DNA of 64,000 nucleotides, from assembly GCF_001402915.1 (NCBI RefSeq), contig NZ_CP012945.1, forward strand, positions 3,883,501 to 3,947,500, in the 5' to 3' direction. Source of the stretch: Devosia sp. A16 (GTDB lineage: Bacteria; Pseudomonadota; Alphaproteobacteria; Rhizobiales; Devosiaceae). This document shows, one piece after another, positions 56,418 through 64,000 of the stretch; position 1 is the first letter of the stretch; each line of letters opens with the position of its first letter. The notes under the pieces were generated by a model, which was not told where the DNA came from, made no database searches, and was given only the letters and a program-made list of their open reading frames with translations. Made by a program: the position numbers and the translations under genes.

Positions 56418-57742
56418 GCCGGCCCAGCATCACCCGTCATCTCGTGCTGGTGCTGACCATCGGCGCGACGACCCTGTGGCTGCTTGGCGGCCTCGTCACC
56501 ATCCTCATTGTCCGCAGCGAACTGGAGCGCACGCTGGACGGCGGGTTGCGTGAAACCGCCGAACGCGTCCTGCCGCTGGCCATTGACGGTCTGACCGACG
56601 ACACCGATGGCGACGATGATCCGGGCGGTTCGCATCCGGGCCTGCCGGAGTCGGGGCGGGGGGAGTACGTGGTCTACCAGGTGCGTGATGCGCACGGACT
56701 GCGCATGCGGTCGCACGACGCACCGGAGGTACCTTTTGCTGCGCCGCTCGTCGAGGGCTTCGTCACGGCCCCGCCATGGCGGATCTACACCACCGGCGAT
56801 CCGCGCTCCGGCCTGTACATCCAGGTCGCCGAGTCCGAGGAACGGCGGAACGCCGCGCTCTGGGGCAGCGCCGCGGCGCTGCTATTGCCGCTGCTTCTGC
56901 TGATCCCCGCATCGATCCTCGGGATTCGCTGGGCGGTCGAGCGCGGCATGCGGCCGTTGCGCCGGCTGGGAAACGAGGTGGCGCGCCGCGACGTCGCCAA
57001 CCTCGAGCCGGTGGGCGACGCGACCGCGCCGCAGGAACTGCGTCCCATCTCCAGCGCGATCGACGGGCTGCTGCTCAGGTTGCGTGCCGCCTTCGACGCC
57101 GAGCGCGCCCTTGCCGCCAACAGCGCGCATGAGTTGCGCACCCCGATCGCCGGCAGCCTGGCCCAGGTCCAGCGGCTGGTCGATGAACTGGCGGGACACC
57201 AGGCGCTGGGCCGTGCTCGCCGCGTCGAGGAGTCGCTGCACCGGCTCTCGACCCTCGCCGACAAACTTCTTGAACTGTCGCGCGCCGAGGCCGGGGTGGC
57301 ACGCCTCGCCGAGCCGATCGACCTGCTGCCGGCTTTGCGGCTGATCGCCGACGAAGCGCAACGCGCGCTCGGGTCGCGGTTCCGCCTAGAGCTCAAGCCC
57401 GACGCGCGTCTCATCGCCCGACTCGACCTCGACGCCTTCGGCATCGTCATGCGCAACCTGCTCGAAAACGCCCAGGTGCACGGGCCATCCGGCGGCCCGG
57501 TCGAGGTTGCAGTCGGCGCTGGCTTTGTCGAGGTGAGCAATGCCGGGCCGGCCGTTCCCGCTGATCGCCTCGCCGTGCTGGCGCGCCGCTTCGAGCGGGG
57601 CAGCGCCGAAACCCCCGGCTCAGGCCTCGGCCTCGCCATTGTCGAGAGCATCACCCGGCAGGTCGGCGGCCGACTCGAGCTGCAGTCACCGCGCTTCGGC
57701 CACGCCGACGGGTTCACGGCCCGGATCGTGCTGGGCGGCTAG
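56414..57742 (+). CDS. Sensor histidine kinase
   Basis: 442 residues. Two membrane helices (about 10-33 and 150-172) flank a periplasmic sensor of about 115 residues rich in Asp and Gly (DDTDGDDDPGG), which might bind metal. A HAMP-like linker is next, then the phosphoacceptor H239 in NSAHELRTP, N-box NLLENAQVH and G-box GSGLGLAIV. Partner of the preceding regulator. Confidence 0.93.
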   Translation: MSRPSITRHLVLVLTIGATTLWLLGGLVTILIVRSELERTLDGGLRETAERVLPLAIDGLTDDTDGDDDPGGSHPGLPESGRGEYVVYQVRDAHGLRMRSHDAPEVPFAAPLVEGFVTAPPWRIYTTGDPRSGLYIQVAESEERRNAALWGSAAALLLPLLLLIPASILGIRWAVERGMRPLRRLGNEVARRDVANLEPVGDATAPQELRPISSAIDGLLLRLRAAFDAERALAANSAHELRTPIAGSLAQVQRLVDELAGHQALGRARRVEESLHRLSTLADKLLELSRAEAGVARLAEPIDLLPALRLIADEAQRALGSRFRLELKPDARLIARLDLDAFGIVMRNLLENAQVHGPSGGPVEVAVGAGFVEVSNAGPAVPADRLAVLARRFERGSAETPGSGLGLAIVESITRQVGGRLELQSPRFGHADGFTARIVLGG

Positions 57743-57843
57743 GGCGCTTCAGGGAAACTGCAGAGGTTTCCGGTTCGAGAACGCCGCCAAGCCACCGACT
57801 TGGAGCATGGCACCGATGCAAGGAGCCGGTGAAATGCTCGGGG

Positions 57844-58332
57844 TCAGCGGTGCAGCACGTTCTCATCCAGCTCGCCGCGGCTGCGCAAGATCCGCTTGGC
57901 GCCGCCGAAACCATCCCACAGGCGCTGGTGCGCCTCTCGGGAATTCGCGTTCTGCCGATTGGGATACTCGGCTGCCCAGGCGAGCAGAGCCGCAAACGCC
58001 TGGTCGTCCGCCCCCTGGCCACCGCGACGACGGACATTGTCGAGGCATTCTTCGAGCGGCAGGTCGAGGAAGATGAACTCGGTGGTGCGTGGCAGGGCGG
58101 CCGGCAGCAGCCAGCCATAGACGCCTTCCATCACCCAGGCACTCTGCATGGAGCGTTCGACCACCTCGTCGAACACCAGCCGCTTGTCGCGCTGCTTTCC
58201 GCCATAGGCGCCATCCCAATTGAGATCGTCGAGCTGCACCAGCGGCACATTCAGGCGTTCCGCCAGCCGCTCGCCCAGCCAGGTCTTGCCCGAACCGCTG
58301 TTCCCGGTGATCAGGATGCGCACTTCAGCCAT
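57844..58332 (-). CDS. P-loop nucleoside/adenylate-kinase-like protein
   Basis: 162 residues. Walker A GNSGSGKTW is near residues 10-18, then the LDDLNWDG segment and a lid-like RRGGQG. This is the small topology-modulation (FlaR-like) kinase type, with a cytosolic P-loop fold. Substrate unknown. It is downstream of the alanine racemase gene on the same strand. Confidence 0.82.
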   Translation of the reverse strand: MAEVRILITGNSGSGKTWLGERLAERLNVPLVQLDDLNWDGAYGGKQRDKRLVFDEVVERSMQSAWVMEGVYGWLLPAALPRTTEFIFLDLPLEECLDNVRRRGGQGADDQAFAALLAWAAEYPNRQNANSREAHQRLWDGFGGAKRILRSRGELDENVLHR

Positions 58333-58353
58333 CGAGCCTCGATGCCCCCGGGT

Positions 58354-59493
58354 TCACGCCGCCGGTGGGGCTGCGCTTTCGATGTAGTTGCGCGAGTAGC
58401 GGCCCTTGAGGCTGGTCAGCACTTCGTAGCCGATGGTGTTGGCGATATCGGCATGGTCGTCGACGGTGATCTGCTTGCCGATGATCTCGGCCATTTCGCC
58501 CGGCACCGGGGGCCGCGGCAGGTCGGTGACGTCGACCCCGATCATGTCCATCGATACCCGGCCGACCACCGGGCAGGGCTGGCCCTGGATCACCACATGC
58601 GTGCCGCGGTGGTTGTTGGACGAACTGAGCGAGCGGAAAAAGCCGTCGGCATAGCCGATGGCGACGATGGCGAGGCGGCTGTCGCGCGACATCGTCTGCA
58701 GCGCGCCATAACCGACGGTCTCGCCGGTCTTGACGTCCTTGGTCATCAGCACCGGTGCTTCGAGCGTCACCACCGGCGCCATCGGGTTGCGTCGGCCGGC
58801 GACGGCCCGCCCGCCGTAGAGCGCGATGCCCGGGCGGACCATCTGGAAATGGTTCTCGCGGTTGCTCATCAGCCCGGCCGAGTTGCTGAGCGACGCCGGG
58901 ATGCCCGGGAACTGCGCCATCACCGAGGTGAACAGCGCCAGCTGCGTGCGGTTCTTCTCATGCGCCGGGGTATCGGCGCAGGCGAGATGGCTCATGATCA
59001 TCTGTGGCGCATAGCCGATCGAGTCGATCAGCCGCTTGACGATCGAGGTCTCGTTGAGCCGGAAGCCGAGCCGGTTGATACCGGTGTCGAAATGCAGCGC
59101 CGCCGGCAGCGCCTGGTTTGACGCGGCACAGGCCGTGAGCCATTCCTCCAGCATCGGGATCGAGGCGAGGCAGGGCATCAGCCGCTCGCCGACATAGAGC
59201 GGTGCGGAGCCCGGATAGAGGCCCGACAGGATGAAGATGTGGCTGTCCTCGGGCAGCGCCGCCCGCACGGCGATGCCCTCGTCGGGCGTTGCCGCGAAGA
59301 AGAACCGGGCGCCCGCCTCGTAGAAGGCGTGCGAGGCCTGGGCAATGCCGGTACCATAGGCATCGGCTTTGACCACCGCGCCGGTCAGGGCGCCGCGGCT
59401 CACCTTGTCGAGCGCCTGCCAGTTGCGCTTCAACGCGCCCAGGTCGACGGTCAGCCGCCCGCCGTAACCGGTCGCAATGGCCGGTGCCGCCAT
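58354..59493 (-). CDS. alr: Alanine racemase
   Basis: 379 residues. The PLP lysine is K42 in VVKADAYGTG, and the second catalytic Tyr is in GYGALQTMS near residue 255. It makes D-alanine for peptidoglycan. The ATG at 59493 is the family-like start; the frame upstream runs into dnaB. The gene begins two bases after the dnaB stop and is transcribed with it. Confidence 0.93.
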   Translation of the reverse strand: MAAPAIATGYGGRLTVDLGALKRNWQALDKVSRGALTGAVVKADAYGTGIAQASHAFYEAGARFFFAATPDEGIAVRAALPEDSHIFILSGLYPGSAPLYVGERLMPCLASIPMLEEWLTACAASNQALPAALHFDTGINRLGFRLNETSIVKRLIDSIGYAPQMIMSHLACADTPAHEKNRTQLALFTSVMAQFPGIPASLSNSAGLMSNRENHFQMVRPGIALYGGRAVAGRRNPMAPVVTLEAPVLMTKDVKTGETVGYGALQTMSRDSRLAIVAIGYADGFFRSLSSSNNHRGTHVVIQGQPCPVVGRVSMDMIGVDVTDLPRPPVPGEMAEIIGKQITVDDHADIANTIGYEVLTSLKGRYSRNYIESAAPPAA

Positions 59494-59495
59494 CA

Positions 59496-60986
59496 CTATT
59501 CCATCCTTTCGGGCAGATACTCGGCACGCGCCAGATTGCCGAAGCGCGTGTACTGCGCCTCGAAGCTCAGCTGCACCGTGCCCGTCGGGCCGTGACGCTG
59601 CTTGCCGATGATGACTTCGGCCTTGCCGTGCACCTGTTCCATCTCGCCCTGCCACGCCAGGTGTTCCGGCGTACCCTCCTTGGGCTCCTTGTTCTTGAGG
59701 TAGTATTCCTCGCGATAGACGAAGAGCACCACGTCGGCGTCCTGTTCGATGGAGCCGGATTCGCGCAGATCCGCAAGCTGGGGATGCTTGTCGTCGCGGT
59801 TTTCGACCTGTCGGCTGAGCTGGGAGAGCGCGATGATCGGCACTTCCAGTTCCTTGGCCAGTGCCTTGAGCGTGGTGGTGATCTCGGTCAGTTCCTGCAC
59901 GCGGTTCTCGCTCGCCTTTTTTGACGAGCCACTCAGCAGTTGCAGGTAGTCGACGATCAGCAGGTCGAGGCCCTTCTGGCGCTTCAGCCGCCGGGCCCGG
60001 GCGGCAAGCTGCGCCACCGAAATACCGCCGGTATCGTCGATATAGAGCGGCACCTGGGCCATCAGGTTCGAGGTGTCGACCAGTTTCGAAAACTGGCTCT
60101 CGTGGATATTGCCGCGCCGGATGTCGGACGACGAGATCTCCGCCTGCTCGGCGAGAATACGCGTCGCCAGCTGTTCGGCGCTCATTTCGAGGCTGAAAAA
60201 ACCGACATGGCCGCCATCGACGGTCTTCATGTGTCCATCGGCCTGCACTTCGCCGCGAAAGCTCTTGGCGACGTGGAAGGCGATATTCGTGGCCAGCGAC
60301 GTCTTGCCCATGGCGGGGCGCGCCGCGAGGATGATCAGGTCCGAGCGCTGCAGCCCGCCCATCAGCCGGTCGAGATCGGTGAGCCCGGTGGCGGTGCCTG
60401 AAAGCGTGCCGTCGCGGCCGTAGGCCTCGCCGGCCATCTTGATGGCTTCGGTCAGCGCCTGGCTGAAGCTCTGGAAGCCTCCGTCATAGCGGCCCTTTTC
60501 GGCGAGATCGAACAGCGCCTTCTCGGCCTCTTCGATCTGCTTGTTCGCCGTCGCCTCGACATCGGAGTCATAGGCGACCTGCACCATCTCCTCGCCGATC
60601 TGGATCAGGTTGCGGCGGATCGCGAGGTCATAGATGGTCTGGCCGTAGTCGGCCGCGTTCAGCACGGTCGTTGCTTCCGCCGCCAGCCGCGCCAGGTATT
60701 GCGGCATGGTCATTTCGGCGGTCAGGGCGTCGGCCAGATAGGTCTTGGCGGTGATCGGGGTCGCCGTCTTGCCGGCGCGGATGATCTTGGCCAGCACCTC
60801 GTAGATGGTGCGGTGAATGGGCTCGTAGAAATGCTCGGGCACGAGGAAGTCGCTGACCCGATAGAACGCCTCGTTGTTGACGAGGATCGCTCCGAGCAAG
60901 GCCTGCTCCGCCTCCACGTTGTGGGGCGCAAGGCGGAAGCCCTTTTCGTCTTCCGGACGCAGGCGATGCACGTTGTTGTCGGCCAT
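59496..60986 (-). CDS. dnaB: Replicative DNA helicase
   Basis: 496 residues. The N-terminal helical domain (PHNVEAEQALLGAILVN) is followed by a RecA-like motor with Walker A ARPAMGKTS near residue 225 and Walker B LLIVDYLQL near 345. It unwinds DNA at the replication fork. Normal length, no intein. It leads the dnaB - alr pair, and the accessory block 60987-63942 separates it from the probable rplI. Confidence 0.96.
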   Translation of the reverse strand: MADNNVHRLRPEDEKGFRLAPHNVEAEQALLGAILVNNEAFYRVSDFLVPEHFYEPIHRTIYEVLAKIIRAGKTATPITAKTYLADALTAEMTMPQYLARLAAEATTVLNAADYGQTIYDLAIRRNLIQIGEEMVQVAYDSDVEATANKQIEEAEKALFDLAEKGRYDGGFQSFSQALTEAIKMAGEAYGRDGTLSGTATGLTDLDRLMGGLQRSDLIILAARPAMGKTSLATNIAFHVAKSFRGEVQADGHMKTVDGGHVGFFSLEMSAEQLATRILAEQAEISSSDIRRGNIHESQFSKLVDTSNLMAQVPLYIDDTGGISVAQLAARARRLKRQKGLDLLIVDYLQLLSGSSKKASENRVQELTEITTTLKALAKELEVPIIALSQLSRQVENRDDKHPQLADLRESGSIEQDADVVLFVYREEYYLKNKEPKEGTPEHLAWQGEMEQVHGKAEVIIGKQRHGPTGTVQLSFEAQYTRFGNLARAEYLPERME

Positions 60987-61180
60987 GGCGACTCGATACT
61001 CCCCCGCTCGTTAAGGTCTGCTTTACCAGCGGCCGTCCCGCCGACGGTCAAAAAATGTGGCGCCGGGGCGACCGAATCGGGCCCTCGTTGCGACGCCTGT
61101 GGTTAGTGTTGAAAGCGGGGGAAACCAAGGCGGCACATTTGCAATCGTGCCGTCGTTCGCTCCCCGATTCGCATCGGTCG

Positions 61181-61621
61181 TCATGCGCCGGCGTCACGCT
61201 CCAGCGCGCCGATGATCCGGCGCAGCATGTCGTAGAACAGCTCGCGCTCGGCGGGCTGCAGCGCGTCGGTGGCGATGCTGTTGACCTCAATGGCTGACGC
61301 GAAAGCCGCCCGGGCGCGCTCGAGCCCCAGCGGTGTCAGCGACACTTGGGCGCTGCGCCGGTCGTTCGGGTCAGGCGTGCGCAGCACCAGGCCGTCGCGC
61401 TCCATGCGGCCGAGCGTGTTCGCCATGGTCGGCTGCTCCACCGCCGCCAGTTGCGCCAGCGCCTTCTGCGTCATCGCTCCGCCGTCCTGCAGGGCGAAGA
61501 ACACCGGCATGGGCCCGGAATTTCCACCTGCCAGGCGCCGTTCGATGGCGCGCGCAAACAGCCGCGCCGCCCAGTTGGTGAGATAACCGGCCGAGGTCTC
61601 GCGAACGTAGCTCATATGCAT
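61181..61621 (-). CDS. MarR-family transcriptional regulator
   Basis: 146 residues with a winged helix at about 45-105 (TQKALAQLAAVEQPTMANTLGRMERDGLV and DRRSAQVSLT). Two near-identical 12-bp palindromes overlap its start codon (61620-61651), indicating autoregulation. The divergent cytochrome b561 gene lies 67 bases away and is probably the target. The effector is unknown. Confidence 0.9.
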   Translation of the reverse strand: MHMSYVRETSAGYLTNWAARLFARAIERRLAGGNSGPMPVFFALQDGGAMTQKALAQLAAVEQPTMANTLGRMERDGLVLRTPDPNDRRSAQVSLTPLGLERARAAFASAIEVNSIATDALQPAERELFYDMLRRIIGALERDAGA

Positions 61622-61651
61622 AGCTTGCTATCTAAATCCATAGTGTGCTAT
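61620..61651. promoter_or_regulatory. Twin MarR-type operators
   Basis: Two palindromes of the form ATAGNNNGCTAT (ATAGCTTGCTAT at 61620-61631, ATAGTGTGCTAT at 61640-61651), spaced 20 bases centre to centre and so on the same helix face. Each is followed by TAAATCC. The left one overlaps the marR start. Confidence 0.65.
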
Positions 61652-61688
61652 GTAAATCCGAACACGAGCGAAACGCAAGGAGGCCTCG

Positions 61689-62222
61689 ATGTCTGCGAAA
61701 AGCACCGCGACGCGCTATGGCAGCGTCGCCATCGCCATTCACTGGCTCAGCGCCTTGCTGATCGTCGCGCTGTTTGCCACCGGCCTGCTGGCGGCAGCGC
61801 AGGTCGACCCGGCCGCCAAGCTGGCTTTGCTGCGCGCCCACCTGCCGTTCGGGGCAGGCGCCCTGCTGCTGACGCTGCTGAGGATCGTCTGGTGGCTCGC
61901 GATCGACCGGCGCCCGGCTCTCCCGGCCGACCAGCCGGGCTGGCAGCGAGCCATGGCCAAGGTCGTGCACTTGCTGCTCTACGGCATCGTCCTCGTCACT
62001 GCTGCGAGCGGTATCGCCACCGTCATCCTGTCGGGTGCGCTGCCCGCCATCCTCGGGTCGGCCACGCTTCCCGACCTCGAAACTGTTCTGCCTCGCGCCG
62101 TCCACGGCCTCGCCGCACGGGTGCTGCTGGTGCTGCTGGCGCTGCATATCGGCGCCGCCTTCTATCACCAGTTCATCCGCAAGGATCGGCTGCTGGGTCG
62201 GATGGGCATTGGCGCCGCTTAG
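61689..62222 (+). CDS. Cytochrome b561-family membrane protein
   Basis: 177 residues with four membrane helices. Conserved histidine positions appear in AIAIHWLSALL (helix 1), LRAHLPFG, VVHLLLYG and LALHIGAAFYHQF. It should carry b-type hemes and pass electrons, for example from superoxide or quinol. It is divergent from the MarR gene and appears controlled by the twin operators. Confidence 0.88.
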   Translation: MSAKSTATRYGSVAIAIHWLSALLIVALFATGLLAAAQVDPAAKLALLRAHLPFGAGALLLTLLRIVWWLAIDRRPALPADQPGWQRAMAKVVHLLLYGIVLVTAASGIATVILSGALPAILGSATLPDLETVLPRAVHGLAARVLLVLLALHIGAAFYHQFIRKDRLLGRMGIGAA

Positions 62223-62335
62223 GCGAGGCGGCCCTGCTGCGGACAAGCCACGACTGCCCGACGCCCCACAGAAGCGCCAAGGCACTTTCCATCGAAGCGA
62301 TGGACGTTCTAGGCTGCCGCGAGGCAGGGGGGCGC

Positions 62336-63025
62336 ATGGCAGCAAGGGCATTGGTCGCATCGTTTCCGAAGTCCGGGCGGACCTGGCTGCGCGTCATGCT
62401 GGATGCCGCCGGGATCGATGCTACCTACTCGCATCTGGGTTGGGGACACCAAGGGGGCCGGCCCGCATCGGCGCTGCGGATCGAACTGGATGCCCGCTTT
62501 TCCCGAACCGTCGCGTTGTTCCGCGACCCTCGGGATACGGTGGTATCTGGATACTATCAGACGACCCAGCGATTGAAGAACTACGAGGGGTCGATCTCGG
62601 CGTTCATCCGCGAACCCGGACATGGCATCGAGAAAGTCATGGCGTTCAATCTCGGCCTCGCCGGCCTTTGCGTCGGCCGGACCGATTGCCTGATGCTCAG
62701 CTACGAGCAACTGCTCGCCGATACCGCGGGCCAGTTATTCCGCGTCGCGGGCTTCCTCGGCCGTGAGCTCGACCCGGCGCTCGCCACCCGGATCGCTGCC
62801 GACAATGCTTTCGACAAGATGCAGGCGCGCGAGCGGGCAGGGGAGTATGAGGAGTACGGCCCGGCCTTCGCCCGTCGCGCCGACGCTCCGCCCTCGGCCA
62901 TGAAGGTGCGGCGGGGGATTGCCGGCGGCTATCGTGACGAACTCTCCGCGCCCGACATCGCCTATGTCGATGCTTTGCTTGCCCGCGAACGGTACTTCGA
63001 ACGCATGGCTGGGTATCTGGGTTAG
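62336..63025 (+). CDS. Sulfotransferase-domain protein
   Basis: 229 residues. The PAPS 5'-phosphosulfate loop SFPKSGRTWLRV is near residues 9-20, and the 3'-phosphate motif RDPRDTVVSGYY near 65-76. A C-terminal KVRRGIAGGYRDEL is family-like. The ATG at 62336 has GGGGGG ahead of it; an upstream in-frame ATG at 62300 is possible. It probably sulfates a small alcohol or carbohydrate. The hairpin at 63039 follows. Confidence 0.85.
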   Translation: MAARALVASFPKSGRTWLRVMLDAAGIDATYSHLGWGHQGGRPASALRIELDARFSRTVALFRDPRDTVVSGYYQTTQRLKNYEGSISAFIREPGHGIEKVMAFNLGLAGLCVGRTDCLMLSYEQLLADTAGQLFRVAGFLGRELDPALATRIAADNAFDKMQARERAGEYEEYGPAFARRADAPPSAMKVRRGIAGGYRDELSAPDIAYVDALLARERYFERMAGYLG

Positions 63026-63038
63026 TCGCGCACACGAA

Positions 63039-63062
63039 AAGGCCGGGATCGCTCCCGGCCTT
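63039..63062. terminator. Bidirectional hairpin terminator (copy 1)
   Basis: A 24-base perfect stem-loop (AAGGCCGGGA...TCCCGGCCTT) lying between the convergent sulfotransferase and outer-membrane genes. A and T runs flank it, so it can terminate from either side. The same sequence is found at 63897-63920. Confidence 0.7.
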
Positions 63063-63084
63063 GGTTCAACTACGTCTCGTTGGC

Positions 63085-63768
63085 TCAGAAGCCGAAGGTA
63101 ACGCCAGCCTGGACGATGTGGTTGACCGCATCGGTGGTCACGCTCACGCCCGGCGGTATCATCAGGCCGTCAGATTCGGTATCCGCATCGGACAGCACGC
63201 GATAGCGGTAGCCGACATCCAGCGCGATGTTATCCGCCACATCGACCTTCACGCCCGCGCCAAGCTGATACAGCAGGCCGCTGGCGGTGATTTCGCCCGG
63301 TTGGTCATCGCTGCTCACCACGGTCTTGCCGAAGCCGACGCCACCGCCGATGTACGGCGTGAAGCCGCTGTCGTTGGAGAAATCGTACCAGAGATTGGCG
63401 AGCAGGTTGTAGCCGGTGCTCGTGAGCGAAACATCATCCGGCACAGGGTTGCCGCCGACGCTATCTACGTCAGCTTGGATATAGGAAAACTCCACTTCAC
63501 CACGAAGGTTCTGATGCAGCGTCGTTCCGATAGCGCCACCGAGGATGAAGCCGCCGTCGAGGTCGGTCTCCACAGTGAAGCCAACGCCAGGGGCCACCTC
63601 GACGGTCGTATCACCCGAAGCAAACGAGCCGCCGGCAAAGAAAGTGGCATAAAAGCCGTTAGGAACTGCGACATCGGCCACCGGCTCGTTGACCACGAGG
63701 TCCGCAGCCATTGCCGAGGTGCCTGAAAGCAGGGCAGCACCGAGCGCAGCAAGAACGAATCTTTTCAA
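63085..63768 (-). CDS. Outer-membrane beta-barrel protein (Omp25/porin-like)
   Basis: 227 residues. A signal peptide (LKRFVLAALGAALLSGTSAMA) starts at TTG 63768 with GGGGGA upstream. The mature part has alternating hydrophobic residues in strands, ending with AVNHIVQAGVTFGF, the typical C-terminal phenylalanine of BAM substrates. It resembles small eight-stranded Omp25/31 proteins of Hyphomicrobiales. It lies between two identical hairpins. Confidence 0.88.
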   Translation of the reverse strand: MKRFVLAALGAALLSGTSAMAADLVVNEPVADVAVPNGFYATFFAGGSFASGDTTVEVAPGVGFTVETDLDGGFILGGAIGTTLHQNLRGEVEFSYIQADVDSVGGNPVPDDVSLTSTGYNLLANLWYDFSNDSGFTPYIGGGVGFGKTVVSSDDQPGEITASGLLYQLGAGVKVDVADNIALDVGYRYRVLSDADTESDGLMIPPGVSVTTDAVNHIVQAGVTFGF

Positions 63769-63896
63769 TTTATCCCCCAAAAAAAGTGACGGCACAGTGC
63801 CAGCACTTCTCGCGACCTGCCAGCCCATTTCGCCGAGTTACAACAGACGCGTCTGTCCTGTGTCCGAAATGCAATATTCGGAACCCAGACAAAAAG

Positions 63897-63920
63897 AAGG
63901 CCGGGATCGCTCCCGGCCTT
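63897..63920. terminator. Bidirectional hairpin terminator (copy 2)
   Basis: The same 24-base perfect palindrome as at 63039-63062. Here it lies just downstream of the partial minus-strand gene at the window's right edge and upstream of the porin-like gene. It probably ends the rplI transcript. Confidence 0.7.
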
Positions 63921-63942
63921 CAGCATTGGAGATGCGAGCGGC

Positions 63943-64000
63943 TTATTCTTCGTCGCCGAAGGCCTCGGCTGCGGCCGAGCCGGCCTCCGCCTGGCCGGCC
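63943..64000 (-). CDS. Probable 50S ribosomal protein L9 C-terminus (cut by window)
   Basis: Only the last 19 residues are seen (AGQAEAGSAAAEAFGDEE then TAA). The acidic, alanine-rich tail matches the usual L9 C-terminus in Hyphomicrobiales. In relatives rplI lies directly upstream of dnaB, which is about 2.9 kb away here. The identification rests on context and composition, so it is tentative. Confidence 0.4.
   Translation of the reverse strand, partial: AGQAEAGSAAAEAFGDEE

Overview
The window is GC-rich alphaproteobacterial chromosome. Gene order suggests Hyphomicrobiales, most likely a Devosia-like bacterium; this is inferred from order and family memory, not from a search. The pointers are guaB - MAPEG - rsmB-like - guaA, ppx - rlmE nearby, the dispersed set dnaB - alr - radA - cvpA - purF with a probable rplI end at the right edge, many sugar ABC transporters, and abundant GC-rich palindromic intergenic repeats.

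Left part (1-13.7 kb), carbohydrate catabolism. Two sugar permease genes enter from the left edge. Next come an orphan HigA-type antitoxin behind a broken HigB remnant, and a tightly overlapping minus-strand operon of a BtpA/SgcQ-like protein, an M42 peptidase homologue and an FGGY kinase. This operon resembles the poorly understood E. coli sgc set and has a LacI-type operator at its start. A second minus-strand operon (13568 down to 6546) encodes a sugar-binding protein, two permeases, a ROK-type kinase, a GntR/UTRA regulator with a C-terminal frameshift, a single-SIS-domain protein and NagA. It looks like amino-sugar uptake and catabolism, with a promoter and internal palindrome just upstream.

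Middle (13.8-45.8 kb). Small envelope and stress genes, exonuclease III and a tRNA-Gln(CUG) lead into the housekeeping stretch ppx-rlmE, two tandem DHA2 exporters, an acyltransferase-fold protein, an EF-G-like GTPase with a changed switch motif, guaB, MAPEG, an rsmB-like gene, tspO, an O-acyltransferase, a membrane cNMP-fold protein and guaA. A 17-bp perfect direct repeat of the guaA 3' end flanks about 650 bp holding a decayed TetR gene, which is the footprint expected of an integrated element. Beyond it lie an alpha-L-fucosidase, a DUF454 protein, a polysaccharide deacetylase, an L,D-transpeptidase, a TPR protein, der, an aldo/keto reductase with a divergent AraC regulator, and a CNNM/CorC-type protein.

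Right part (45.9-64 kb). The minus-strand core genes purF, cvpA, radA, alr and dnaB are interrupted by accessory blocks: a 2H phosphoesterase, a mannonate-dehydratase-like enolase-superfamily enzyme, a methyltransferase, an SDR, a PepSY/cytochrome b/two-component cluster, a MarR/cytochrome b561 pair with twin palindromic operators, a sulfotransferase, and an outer-membrane barrel protein flanked by two identical hairpins.

Several intergenic spaces carry large palindromic repeats. One supplies the last codons of nagA, one abuts the higB remnant, and one has been invaded by a second small palindrome. No CRISPR array, prophage, intact transposase or rRNA gene was seen.
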